Below are positions 56,359 to 64,000 of a stretch of DNA of 64,000 nucleotides, in pieces. The notes beneath the pieces were generated by a model. The model saw nothing but the letters and a program-made list of their open reading frames with translations. It made no database searches and was not told the origin of the DNA. The first letter of the stretch is position 1; every line of letters begins with the position of its first letter. The stretch spans positions 1 through 64,000 of the forward strand of contig CAMJHQ010000009.1 in NCBI GenBank assembly GCA_946405625.1, read 5' to 3'. Source of the DNA: an uncultured Lachnospiraceae bacterium. Its GTDB lineage: Bacteria; Bacillota; Clostridia; Lachnospirales; Lachnospiraceae. A program made the position numbers and the translations under genes.

Positions 56359-58050
56359 ATGATGAAGAAACTAGTAGCAGAGCTTATAGCTAAAGAATTA
56401 ACAGATTTAACAGTAGATGAAATAGAGAAGTCTATTGAAAATCCGCCAAAACCGGAACTTGGAGATTTCGCATTTCCTTGTTTCAGACTTGCAAAGGTTA
56501 TGCATAAGGCTCCGAACTTAATTGCTGCAGAATTGGCTGAAAAGATATCAGATGACAGTATAGAGAAAATAGATGTTCAGGGTGCATATCTCAATTTCTT
56601 TATGAAGAAGGATTCGTTCCTTAAAACTATGATTGAGAAAATAGCCGAGGATAATTTCGGTGCATCGGATGAGGGAAAAGGTAAGACTATCTGTATTGAC
56701 TACTCCTCTCCTAATGTTGCGAAGAATTTCCATGTAGGTCATCTCAGAACCACATTTATCGGTAATTCATTATACAAGATATTTGATAAGCTTGGATATA
56801 AGGTTGAGAGAATTAATCATCTCGGAGACTGGGGAACACAGTTCGGTAAACTCATCGTTGCATATAAGAGATGGGGAAGCGAAGAAGCTGTTAAGGAAAA
56901 GGGTATCGAAGAGCTTATGAGAATCTATGTTCTTTTCCATGAAGAGGCAGATAAGGATCCTGCTCTTGAGGATGAAGCAAGACTCTGGTTCAGTAAAATG
57001 GAAAAGGGAGATGAGGAGGCTCTTAAGATCTGGAGATGGTTCCTTGATATAAGCCTTGAGGAGTTCAAGAGAATTTATGCTCTTCTCGGTATGGAGTTTG
57101 ATCATTATACAGGTGAAAGCTTCTATATAGATAAGGCTGATGCAGTTGTTGAAGATCTGAAGAAGGCTAATCTTCTTTCAGATAGTGAAGGTGCAAAGAT
57201 CGTTGATCTTTCAGAATATGATATGGCTCCATGTCTTATCCTTAAGAATGACGGAAGTACCATATATGCCACTCGCGATCTTGCTGCTGTTAAGTATAGA
57301 AAAGAAACATTTGATTTCTTCAAGTGTCTCTATGTAACAGGTCAGGAGCAGAAGCTTCATTTTAAGCAGGTATTTAAAGTAGTTGAACTTCTTGGTAATG
57401 AGTGGGCTAAGGACAGCTTAGTACACATTCCTTATGGTCTTGTTAGTCTTGGCGGAGCTAAGCTTTCTACTCGTGGTGGAAATGTTATCTATGCTGAGGA
57501 TATTCTTAAGGAAGCCATCGCTAAGATCAGAGCTACTATAGATGAGAAAAATCCGGATCTCCAGGATAAGGATGAGGTTGCTCGTAAGGTTGGTGTTGGA
57601 GCAGTTATCTTCAACGATCTTTATAATCAGAGAATTAAGGATGTATCATTCAATTGGGATCATATTCTTAATCCGGAAGGAGAAACAGGACCTTATGTAG
57701 AATATACATATGCAAGATGTTCAAGTATCTTGAGAAATGCTCCTGATTATTCTTTCAGTACAGATATTGATTATAATCTCCTTTCAGATCAGGCATCTAT
57801 TGATCTTATTAAGGAATTATATAGATTCCCTGCAGTAGTTAAGAGTGCTTCTGAAACATATGAGCCACATATAGTTGCAAGATTTTCTATTGCCGTAGCT
57901 CAGGCTTTTAATAAGTTCTATCATGATAATAAAGTTCTTGTTGATGATAAAGATCTTATGAATGCAAGATTATCTTTGGTTTATCTTACAAGAAAGGTTA
58001 TAAATGATTCTATGGATCTTCTTGGAATCGGATGTGTTGAACAGATGTAA
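56359..58050 (+). CDS. argS: Arginyl-tRNA synthetase
   Basis: A 563-aa class I synthetase charging tRNA-Arg. It has an N-terminal additional domain (about 1-90), a HIGH-type motif in SSPNVAKNFHVGHLRTT, a KMSK-equivalent KLSTRGGN and a C-terminal DALR anticodon-binding domain (PYVEYTYARCSSILRNA). The length is standard. AAGGAG precedes two consecutive ATG codons (56359 and 56362); the first is given, but the second has better spacing. Confidence 0.96.
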   Translation: MMKKLVAELIAKELTDLTVDEIEKSIENPPKPELGDFAFPCFRLAKVMHKAPNLIAAELAEKISDDSIEKIDVQGAYLNFFMKKDSFLKTMIEKIAEDNFGASDEGKGKTICIDYSSPNVAKNFHVGHLRTTFIGNSLYKIFDKLGYKVERINHLGDWGTQFGKLIVAYKRWGSEEAVKEKGIEELMRIYVLFHEEADKDPALEDEARLWFSKMEKGDEEALKIWRWFLDISLEEFKRIYALLGMEFDHYTGESFYIDKADAVVEDLKKANLLSDSEGAKIVDLSEYDMAPCLILKNDGSTIYATRDLAAVKYRKETFDFFKCLYVTGQEQKLHFKQVFKVVELLGNEWAKDSLVHIPYGLVSLGGAKLSTRGGNVIYAEDILKEAIAKIRATIDEKNPDLQDKDEVARKVGVGAVIFNDLYNQRIKDVSFNWDHILNPEGETGPYVEYTYARCSSILRNAPDYSFSTDIDYNLLSDQASIDLIKELYRFPAVVKSASETYEPHIVARFSIAVAQAFNKFYHDNKVLVDDKDLMNARLSLVYLTRKVINDSMDLLGIGCVEQM

Positions 58051-58069
58051 TTACTTAGGAGTTTATTGT

Positions 58070-58474
58070 ATGAATACCCGTAAACACAGAAAAGATTTTG
58101 TATATATCGTTTTGGCATTTATTCTTCTCGGAAGTGTTATAATATTTTTTGATAAGCTTGCTTCTCCACAAGGGTTTATATATATAATGATATGTTCTTT
58201 CCTTATTGTAATAGGGTTTTCATATTTTATAAATCTCATTCTTATGCTGGCAACTTCTAAAGATAAGACAAAATATGTTTTGCCTATTTCCTGTGGGATT
58301 ATTTCTATTATAAGTTTAGTAATGGGATTTATATTGTTCAATAATAAGGATTCAATTATTATGGACAATCTATCTTCTGAAATCATATGGGTATTTATTA
58401 CTATTCCATCTTTTATCTGTACAATTGTGTATCTGATTATTTTACTTTTCAAACGTTATAAGGAAAATGAGTAA
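58070..58474 (+). CDS. Four-TM membrane protein of unknown function
   Basis: A 134-aa protein with a basic N-terminus and four evenly spaced hydrophobic segments (about 10-30, 38-62, 72-92, 105-128), ending in a Lys/Glu tail. No motif recognised. Start ATG 58070 with TTAGGAG upstream, 19 nt after argS, so it is probably co-transcribed. A terminator follows directly, then the parS region. Confidence 0.7.
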   Translation: MNTRKHRKDFVYIVLAFILLGSVIIFFDKLASPQGFIYIMICSFLIVIGFSYFINLILMLATSKDKTKYVLPISCGIISIISLVMGFILFNNKDSIIMDNLSSEIIWVFITIPSFICTIVYLIILLFKRYKENE

Positions 58475-58479
58475 AATTG

Positions 58480-58510
58480 CAGCGAACATGTTTCCATGTT
58501 CGCTGTTTTT
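58480..58510 (+). terminator. Terminator of the argS unit
   Basis: CAGCGAACATG/CATGTTCGCTG (11 bp, 4-nt loop) followed by TTTTT. It abuts the first parS site. Confidence 0.9.
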
Positions 58511-58511
58511 A

Positions 58512-58527
58512 TGTTTCACGTGAAACA
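58512..58527. other. parS: parS site 1
   Basis: Perfect 16-bp palindrome TGTTTCACGTGAAACA, the ParB/Spo0J recognition sequence. Confidence 0.95.
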
Positions 58528-58716
58528 TTATTCTTATCTTGTTTCTTTTTATTTCTTCCTTTTGAATTTTATTTATTCCTATTATGTATTAACATAATTT
58601 GTCCACATAGTATTTTATATATCTCTAAACCATATTTTATTTAAAACATATATTAATATGATTTCTGTTTTCTACATATTGTTTTCATTTAATTATATGT
58701 TATCCATATTTTTTAA

Positions 58717-58732
58717 TGTTTCACGTGAAACA
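58717..58732. other. parS: parS site 2
   Basis: Perfect TGTTTCACGTGAAACA, 205 bp after site 1. Confidence 0.95.
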
Positions 58733-58826
58733 TTTTTCTTGTTTTGTTTGTTAAAGGTAAATTATTTATTAAGGTTTGGTCAAATTATTCGGCTTTCAAT
58801 TTAATTATACAAATTAATATATATGA

Positions 58827-58842
58827 TGTTTCACGTGAAACA
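58827..58842. other. parS: parS site 3
   Basis: Perfect TGTTTCACGTGAAACA, 110 bp after site 2. Confidence 0.95.
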
Positions 58843-58933
58843 TTTTTGTATTTAGTTTTCATGTATGTTTTATATATTTAAAAATCAATTATAAATTGAA
58901 ACATTTATATCCAATAACTTTTTAATATGATTA

Positions 58934-58949
58934 TGTTTCATGTGAAACA
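58934..58949. other. parS: parS site 4 (variant)
   Basis: TGTTTCATGTGAAACA, one central change (C to T) that breaks the perfect palindrome; 107 bp after site 3. Confidence 0.88.
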
Positions 58950-59050
58950 TTTTGATAATTAGAATTATTTTCAGATTATGATTATATCAGATTGATTTTT
59001 TAGCGTTGTATTTTGAACGGATCAACTATATTGATATCTTGTATCCATGA

Positions 59051-59066
59051 TGTTTCACGTGAAACA
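59051..59066. other. parS: parS site 5
   Basis: Perfect TGTTTCACGTGAAACA, 117 bp after site 4 and about 240 bp before parA. Confidence 0.95.
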
Positions 59067-59141
59067 TTTAAAGAATAAAATAGCATATATAAATAAATTG
59101 AATCATGCAAATATGACAAATAGTGATTCCTATTAGAAAAT

Positions 59142-59157
59142 CCACTATATGTAGTGG
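59142..59157. promoter_or_regulatory. Palindrome upstream of the parA promoter
   Basis: CCACTA-TATG-TAGTGG ends 20 nt before the extended -10 element, where a regulator could bind. Confidence 0.45.
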
Positions 59158-59177
59158 TGGAGAAGAAAACAGTCTTG

Positions 59178-59186
59178 TGGTATAAT
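59178..59186 (+). promoter_or_regulatory. Extended -10 promoter of parA
   Basis: TGGTATAAT is an exact TGnTATAAT. The -35 region is poor, as is common for extended -10 promoters. It lies about 105 nt before the GTG start. Confidence 0.7.
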
Positions 59187-59292
59187 AAACGACATGCGAA
59201 TTGTTGAAATAAGGATTTATCAGGATGATTGATAATCAAATATAAATCAGATGTGATAATTTCTATATAATGATGATCAGGAGTAAGGGAAA

Positions 59293-60081
59293 GTGGGAAG
59301 AATAATCGCTATTGCCAATCAGAAGGGTGGCGTCGGAAAAACTACAACTTCAATAAATCTTGCAGCTTGTCTGGCTGAAAAGGGTAAGAAGGTTCTTGCT
59401 ATAGATCTTGACCCACAGGGAAATATGACCAGCGGTCTTGGAATTGATAAAAGACAATTCGATGATCCGGAGTCCGAAAGCAAAACTATCTATGATGTTA
59501 TGTGCGGAGAATGTAATCTCGGAGAAGCAATGCTTATAGATGTTTTTCCTAATCTAAATCTTATTCCGGCAAGTAGGAATCTGGCAGGTGTTGAAATTGA
59601 TTTTCTGGACGAAGAAAATAAACAGTTTATATTAAAGGAAGTAATTCAAAATGTCAGACGTAAGTTTGATTTTGTTATTATTGATTGTCCACCTGCACTT
59701 GGACTTCTTACCGTAAATGCATTTACAGCGGCTCATACAGTTATCGTTCCTGTGCAATGTGAATTCTTTGCACTTGATGGACTCAGTCAGTTGATGTATA
59801 CAATTCAGCTTATCAAGAAAAAACTTAACAAAATGCTTGAGATCGAGGGACTTGTATTTACTATGTATGATACAAGAAATAATCTGTCAGAACAGGTTGT
59901 TGAAAATGTTCGATCAAATCTTGATGAGATAATTTATGATACTGTTGTTCCAAGAAATGTAAGACTTGCTGAAGCTCCGAGTTTTGGTCTTCCAATAAAT
60001 ATTTATGATAGCAGATCAAGTGGAGCAGAGGCTTATAGAAAACTTGCGGATGAAGTTATCAACAATAAATTGTATTTATAA
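59293..60081 (+). CDS. parA: Chromosome partitioning ATPase ParA/Soj
   Basis: A 262-aa deviant Walker A ATPase: NQKGGVGKTTTSINLAACLAE at the N-terminus with the signature Lys, DLDPQGNMTSGLG (A'), and Walker B FVIIDCPPALGLLTVNAF. No N-terminal helix-turn-helix, so it is the chromosomal Soj type. With ParB and parS it acts in origin segregation and control of DnaA. The GTG start follows AGGAG. DnaA-box-like sequences lie at its 3' end (60056 onward). Confidence 0.96.
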   Translation: MGRIIAIANQKGGVGKTTTSINLAACLAEKGKKVLAIDLDPQGNMTSGLGIDKRQFDDPESESKTIYDVMCGECNLGEAMLIDVFPNLNLIPASRNLAGVEIDFLDEENKQFILKEVIQNVRRKFDFVIIDCPPALGLLTVNAFTAAHTVIVPVQCEFFALDGLSQLMYTIQLIKKKLNKMLEIEGLVFTMYDTRNNLSEQVVENVRSNLDEIIYDTVVPRNVRLAEAPSFGLPINIYDSRSSGAEAYRKLADEVINNKLYL

Positions 60082-60131
60082 TCAGTAATATTGTTGATAA
60101 ATCAAAAAAGACTGTTTATAGTTGTTGATAG
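60056..60131. promoter_or_regulatory. DnaA-box-like cluster at the parA-parB junction
   Basis: TTATCAACA (60056-60064), TGTTGATAA (60092-60100) and the one-mismatch TGTTGATAG (60123-60131) occur within 76 bp, in the same form as the boxes next to dnaA. Confidence 0.5.
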
Positions 60132-60140
60132 CCTATATAA

Positions 60141-60184
60141 ATATTATGTAAACCATAAGTGTTATTATGATATTATGTAAACCA
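60141..60184. repeat. 15-bp direct repeat before parB
   Basis: ATATTATGTAAACCA at 60141-60155 and 60170-60184. A related ATTATGTAAAC occurs before argS (about 56332). It is a candidate operator or promoter element for parB. Confidence 0.7.
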
Positions 60185-60220
60185 AACATTTATATATCAG
60201 ATTAAAATCAGGAGGTAGTT

Positions 60221-61189
60221 ATGGCACCAAAGAGAGGTTTAGGAAGAGGAATGAATGACCTTATTCCTACCGATGTAAGTGATGCTGGCACAAAGTCATC
60301 CAATTCAAAGAATTCAGGATTGAAGAAAGTTTCTTCTAAAAAGCAGTCTTCAGAAAGTTCAGCTGTAAAGACTGAAGTGTCTGAACTCAAAGTTAAGGTT
60401 ACGGATATTGAACCAAATCCTAATCAGCCAAGAACAGAGTTCAATGAAGATGCACTTAATGAACTTGCTGAATCTATTAAGAAGTTCGGAATCATTGAAC
60501 CGATCATTGTATATAAGAAGGACAGGGGCTATGAGATAATTGCAGGTGAGAGACGTTGGCGTGCTGCCCGTATTGCCGGAATTAAGGAAGTTCCTGTTAT
60601 TGTAAAGAAGTATACAAAGCAGCAAAGAGTTGAGATAGCGCTTATAGAAAACCTGCAGAGACAGAATCTCAATGCTATTGAGGAAGCACTTGCTTATCAG
60701 AGACTCATCGAAGAGTTTAATCTTAAACAGGATGAAGTTGCTGACAGAGTATCAAAGAGCCGTACTGCAATTACAAATTCACTCAGACTTCTCAAGCTGA
60801 GTGATAAAGTCAGAGAAATGCTTATAGAGCAGATGATCAGTACAGGACATGCCAGATGTCTTATAGGAATTGAGGATCCGGATGTTCAGTATGAAACAGC
60901 AATGACTATCTTCGATCAGGGGCTCAGTGTAAGAGATACTGAGCAGCTTGTAAAAGATGTAAGCAAGATACTTACGAAAAAGAAGGATCAGTCGGATGTT
61001 GAAGTAAAGCAGGAAGATAATACTCAGCTGCTTGCAATTCTATCTCAAATGGAGGATACTCTTAAAACAAAGCTTGGTACTAAAGTAAAGATCAAGCCGC
61101 GCGGAAAGAATAAGGGTAAGATTGAAATAGAATATTTTTCAGCAGACGATCTTGAGCGAATCATACATATGATCAATACCGAAAGTTAA
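60221..61189 (+). CDS. parB: Chromosome partitioning protein ParB/Spo0J
   Basis: A 322-aa protein with a basic N-terminal tail (KRGLGRGMNDLIP), a CTPase ParB domain (VTDIEPNPNQPRTEFNE, GYEIIAGERRWRAARIAG), a helix-turn-helix parS-binding domain (LKQDEVADRVSKSRTAITNSLRLL) and a C-terminal dimerisation domain that ends KGKIEIEYFSADDLERII. It binds the parS sites upstream and spreads as a CTP-dependent clamp. Start ATG 60221 behind AGGAGG. Its gene is 139 nt after parA with its own likely promoter. Confidence 0.96.
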   Translation: MAPKRGLGRGMNDLIPTDVSDAGTKSSNSKNSGLKKVSSKKQSSESSAVKTEVSELKVKVTDIEPNPNQPRTEFNEDALNELAESIKKFGIIEPIIVYKKDRGYEIIAGERRWRAARIAGIKEVPVIVKKYTKQQRVEIALIENLQRQNLNAIEEALAYQRLIEEFNLKQDEVADRVSKSRTAITNSLRLLKLSDKVREMLIEQMISTGHARCLIGIEDPDVQYETAMTIFDQGLSVRDTEQLVKDVSKILTKKKDQSDVEVKQEDNTQLLAILSQMEDTLKTKLGTKVKIKPRGKNKGKIEIEYFSADDLERIIHMINTES

Positions 61190-61210
61190 TACAGAAACGA
61201 AGGAGTAGAT

Positions 61211-61765
61211 ATGCAGCTCACAACAATGGTTTTCGGGATTAACCTGGAAATAGTTATTATCATTTTCTTCGTATTGATTATCATATTAGGTGTTGTTCTT
61301 ATTTTCACGATAAGACAGCTGATGTCCGTTACCAGAAAGTACTACGTAGTAATGAGCGGAAAGAAGGGCATGGATCTTGAGTCCATCATATTAACCAGAT
61401 TTAATGAGATGGATAAAGTTAAAGCGAATGCCAAGAAGGTTACCAAGGAACATAGAACCTTTAAAGCACATCTCGATTCCTGTTATAACAAACTGGGAAT
61501 GGTGAAGTATAATGCATTTCCGGATATGGCGGGTGAACAGAGTTTTTCGTTGGCACTTCTTAATGAAGATAATTCAGGTGCTATACTTAGTGCAATACAT
61601 ACAAGAGACGGATGTTATACATATTTAAAAGAGATAATCAAGGGAGAATCATATATAGTTCTTTCAGAAGAAGAAAGAGAAGCTTTAAAGAAAGCAGAAA
61701 CAGTTGACGATATGGTTAAGGGTATGATTGAAAATGCAGATGACATTACCTTTGACATAGATTAA
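61211..61765 (+). CDS. DUF4446 family membrane-anchored protein
   Basis: A 184-aa protein with one N-terminal membrane segment (about 12-34) and a cytoplasmic remainder. A Lys-rich region (NAKKVTKEHRTFKAHLDSCYNKLGMVKYNAFPDMAGEQSFSLALL, quoted in part: KLGMVKYNAF, GEQSFSLALL) is characteristic of DUF4446. The family is regularly found directly after parB in Clostridia, so a link to chromosome segregation or cell division is suspected but unproven. AAGGAG precedes the ATG, 21 nt after parB. Confidence 0.88.
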   Translation: MQLTTMVFGINLEIVIIIFFVLIIILGVVLIFTIRQLMSVTRKYYVVMSGKKGMDLESIILTRFNEMDKVKANAKKVTKEHRTFKAHLDSCYNKLGMVKYNAFPDMAGEQSFSLALLNEDNSGAILSAIHTRDGCYTYLKEIIKGESYIVLSEEEREALKKAETVDDMVKGMIENADDITFDID

Positions 61766-61820
61766 TAAAGAGTTATAAAGATATATACATTAAAGTTATA
61801 TATATTAGGAGGAAACAGTA

Positions 61821-63110
61821 ATGATCGATATTAAATTTCTCAGAGAAAATCCTGATGTTGTAAAAGAAAACATTAAGAAGAAGTTTCAGGACCACAAGCT
61901 TCATCTTGTAGATGAGGTTATTGAGCTTGATAAGAAGAGAAGAGAGAATCAGGCTGAGGCAGATGATATACGTGCGGAGAAGAATAAGATCTCAAAGGAG
62001 ATCGGAGCTCTCATGGCACAGGGCAAGAAGGAAGAGGCGGAAGCAGTTAAGGCAAAGGTTGCCGAGAATGCCAAGAGGCTTGCAGAGCTTGAGGCACTAC
62101 AGCCTGAGCTTGATGAGAAGGTTCGCAATATCATGCTTACCATCCCTAATATAATTGATCCTTCTGTTCCTATCGGAAAAGATGATTCTGAAAATGTGGA
62201 AGTTCAGAAGTACGGTGATCCCGTAGTTCCGGATTTTGAAATTCCTTATCATACTGAGATTATGGAGAAGCTCGCAGGTATTGATCTTGATGCTGCAAGA
62301 AGAGTGGCAGGAAACGGCTTCTACTATCTTATAGGTGATGTTGCAAGATTACATAGTGCAGTTCTTTCTTATGCAAGAGACTTCATGATCAACAAGGGCT
62401 TCACTTATGTTATACCTCCATTCATGATCAGAAGTGATGTTGTTACAGGCGTAATGAGCTTTGATGAAATGGATTCAATGATGTACAAGATTGAAGGAGA
62501 GGATCTTTTCCTTATCGGTACAAGCGAGCATTCAATGATCGGACGTTTCAAGGGTGAGATGATCGATGAAGCAGAGCTTCCTCTTACACTTACAAGTTAT
62601 TCACCATGCTTCCGTAAGGAGAAGGGTGCACATGGCCTCGAAGAGAGAGGTGTTTACAGAATCCATCAGTTCGAGAAGCAGGAAATGATCGTAGTATGTA
62701 AGCCGGAAGAATCAATGGAGTGGTACGACAAGATGTGGAGTTATACAGTAGAGCTGTTCCGCACACTTGATATTCCTGTAAGAACCCTTGAGTGCTGTTC
62801 AGGAGATCTTGCAGATCTTAAGGTTAAGTCTGTAGATGTTGAAGCATGGTCACCTCGTCAGCAGAAATACTTTGAGGTTGGAAGCTGTTCAAATCTCGGT
62901 GATGCTCAGGCCAGAAGACTTCAGATCAGAATTAAGGGAGAGGATGGAAACAAGTACCTCGCTCATACTCTTAACAACACAGTTGTTGCTCCTCCGAGAA
63001 TGCTTATTGCATTCCTTGAGAACAACCTTAACGAGGATGGTTCTGTTAATATTCCTGAAGTTCTTCGTCCATACATGGGTGGAATTTCAAAGATTGAGCC
63101 AAAGAAATAA
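61821..63110 (+). CDS. serS: Seryl-tRNA synthetase
   Basis: A 429-aa class II synthetase. The N-terminal long coiled-coil arm (about 30-105) contacts the variable arm of tRNA-Ser. Class II motif 2 is SPCFRKEKGAHGLEERGVYRIHQFEKQE and motif 3 is NKYLAHTLNNTVVAPPRMLIAFLEN. The length is standard. AGGAGG precedes the ATG. The only tRNA genes of this window, at 90-305, are its substrates. Confidence 0.97.
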   Translation: MIDIKFLRENPDVVKENIKKKFQDHKLHLVDEVIELDKKRRENQAEADDIRAEKNKISKEIGALMAQGKKEEAEAVKAKVAENAKRLAELEALQPELDEKVRNIMLTIPNIIDPSVPIGKDDSENVEVQKYGDPVVPDFEIPYHTEIMEKLAGIDLDAARRVAGNGFYYLIGDVARLHSAVLSYARDFMINKGFTYVIPPFMIRSDVVTGVMSFDEMDSMMYKIEGEDLFLIGTSEHSMIGRFKGEMIDEAELPLTLTSYSPCFRKEKGAHGLEERGVYRIHQFEKQEMIVVCKPEESMEWYDKMWSYTVELFRTLDIPVRTLECCSGDLADLKVKSVDVEAWSPRQQKYFEVGSCSNLGDAQARRLQIRIKGEDGNKYLAHTLNNTVVAPPRMLIAFLENNLNEDGSVNIPEVLRPYMGGISKIEPKK

Positions 63111-63177
63111 ATATAGAATTTACGGGAGCTGTTAAGTGCAGGTATCCCGTTGAGTCATTAGAAATGTAATTGATCAG

Positions 63178-63211
63178 GAGCTCTGCAGCTTAACCGGCTG
63201 CAGAGCTCTTT
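63178..63211 (+). terminator. Terminator or attenuator after serS
   Basis: GAGCTCTGCAGC/GCTGCAGAGCTC (12 bp, 7-nt loop; 63178-63208) followed by only TTT, directly next to the GGAG of the next gene. A strong stem with a short U-tract so close to a ribosome binding site may attenuate instead of stopping transcription. Confidence 0.7.
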
Positions 63212-63221
63212 GGAGAAAAAT

Positions 63222-63944
63222 ATGCACAAGTATTTAAGAGCTATCGGTTTCAGTGAAATCCAATCGATCAAGGATATAGAACCACTGTTTAAAACGATAG
63301 TATCCAAACCGGACAACAGAATAGCCGTAAATGCAAACAGAGATATATCATATACTCAGATGGATAAAGAGTTCGGTGAAGGAATAGGAATATCCATGAT
63401 AGGTGAAATGGATGAATCGGGACAGTTTCTCATGGAACATTATTTCCCATATCTGATTCCTGATTCGGAAATTTATTATGGGGAAGTGGAATTGGAGGAA
63501 AGACTCGTAAACAAGTCATATGCGGGAATATCCGATAATCCTGCATTTTCACTTATCTTCTATGTGCAGAATATTGTTGAAGTCGAGAAGTGGATGCTTG
63601 GTTTTAAAGACACGATTGAAGCTGTTGCTTTTTCTGCACTATCAACAAACGGTAATATACTTCTGCCGCTGGCAGAGCCTTCGGGTGAAGATATCTTCTC
63701 ACTTATCGAGACATCTATAATTCCATGCGGAGTTGAATGCGAGATGTACAGAGTTGTAGGAACAATAGATGGATTTAAGAAGATAGTAAATCGATATACT
63801 AAAGAAATAGTTTATGTATTAAATCTGAAGTGTAATGAATATAATATTACTCTTGGAATAAATGAAAAGGATCTGATAGGAGTTCCGGAGAACGGAAGAA
63901 GATTTCGCGGAGATGTGTGGCTGCAGGGATTATTAAAATTCTAA
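63222..63944 (+). CDS. DUF3881 family protein
   Basis: A 240-aa soluble protein matching DUF3881, a family restricted mainly to Lachnospiraceae and relatives: MHKYLRAIGFSEI at the N-terminus and a conserved GRRFRGDVWLQGLLKF end. No catalytic motif, signal peptide or membrane segment is visible. Start ATG 63222 with GGAG six bases upstream; the in-frame TTG at 63210 is part of the hairpin tail and was rejected. Function unknown. Confidence 0.85.
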   Translation: MHKYLRAIGFSEIQSIKDIEPLFKTIVSKPDNRIAVNANRDISYTQMDKEFGEGIGISMIGEMDESGQFLMEHYFPYLIPDSEIYYGEVELEERLVNKSYAGISDNPAFSLIFYVQNIVEVEKWMLGFKDTIEAVAFSALSTNGNILLPLAEPSGEDIFSLIETSIIPCGVECEMYRVVGTIDGFKKIVNRYTKEIVYVLNLKCNEYNITLGINEKDLIGVPENGRRFRGDVWLQGLLKF

Positions 63945-64000
63945 CGGTTTATATAGAAGTTTTCATGATTTATGCCATACTTGACTAAAAAGTATCTATC

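Larger units (their letters stand above)
58475..59292. other. AT-rich parS region upstream of parA
   Basis: An 818-nt gap holding the terminator of the argS unit, five parS sites, a DnaA-box-like TTATCCATA (58700-58708), a palindrome CCACTA-TATG-TAGTGG (59142-59157) and the parA promoter. Base composition is extremely AT-rich outside the parS sites. No gene is supported. Confidence 0.9.

Noticed and set aside
58512..59066. CRISPR or phage attachment interpretation of repeated 16-mers
   Set aside because: The repeats are the known ParB palindrome next to parA-parB, and spacing is irregular.

Overview
The window carries the replication-origin region of a low-to-moderate GC Firmicutes chromosome, most likely from a Lachnospiraceae bacterium of the Butyrivibrio/Pseudobutyrivibrio type. 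This is inferred from the gene order (dnaA-dnaN-yaaA-recF-gyrB-gyrA in one direction, rpmH-rnpA-yidD-yidC-jag and parA-parB in the other), five B. subtilis-type parS sites, a Gram-positive Tad pilus locus with DUF5702 and DUF6382-FHA proteins, and DUF4446, DUF3881 and YfhO proteins. No species can be named from the sequence alone.

Layout. 1-310: two tandem tRNA-Ser genes. 0.5-2 kb: two small lipoproteins. 2.2-16.5 kb: a Tad (Flp pilus) operon on the minus strand (tadZ, cpaF, tadB, tadC, flp, DUF5702, two TadE-like pseudopilins, FHA protein), ending in a giant surface protein with a subtilisin-like domain, an NlpC/P60-like domain, Cna-B and VaFE domains and a sortase-type tail. 16.8-24.1 kb: a minus-strand operon of a GH9-like lipoprotein, a YfhO membrane protein with an acidic repeat tail, and a hybrid histidine kinase. 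24.2-27.7 kb: plus-strand genes (DUF6442-like membrane protein, XRE regulator, ABC ATPase, permease, eukaryotic-type hisA). These run against the general direction of the left arm. 27.8-38.3 kb: signalling and envelope genes on the minus strand (59-aa acidic protein, lipoprotein, CACHE hybrid kinase, transglutaminase-like protein, beta-propeller GGDEF protein). 38.3-40.3 kb: two-subunit class I fumarase with a highly structured 320-nt intergenic region. 40.4-49.3 kb: gyrA to dnaA. 49.7-52.6 kb: rpmH to jag. 52.7-63.9 kb: trmB, a DD-carboxypeptidase homologue lacking its catalytic serine, a HATPase protein, argS, parS cluster, parA, parB, DUF4446, serS, DUF3881.

Functional logic. Transcription diverges at about 49.3-49.7 kb, where DnaA boxes cluster, so nearly all genes on both arms run with the replication fork. 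ParA/ParB, the parS array and the gyrase genes serve initiation, segregation and topology. The left arm is rich in extracytoplasmic and sensory proteins, which suggests a cell that builds a Tad surface appendage and adjusts its surface to its environment.

The most unusual signals are non-coding. One is an approximately 110-nt multi-helix element plus a repeated junction-like unit between the two fumarase subunit genes. The other is an array of about ten hairpins, many with a GAA triloop on the transcribed strand, between gyrB and gyrA. Other notable points are a pseudo-DD-carboxypeptidase, a GH9-like lipoprotein without visible catalytic motifs, a zinc-motif pseudopilin, and a GGDEF protein fused to an ECF-S-like membrane domain.
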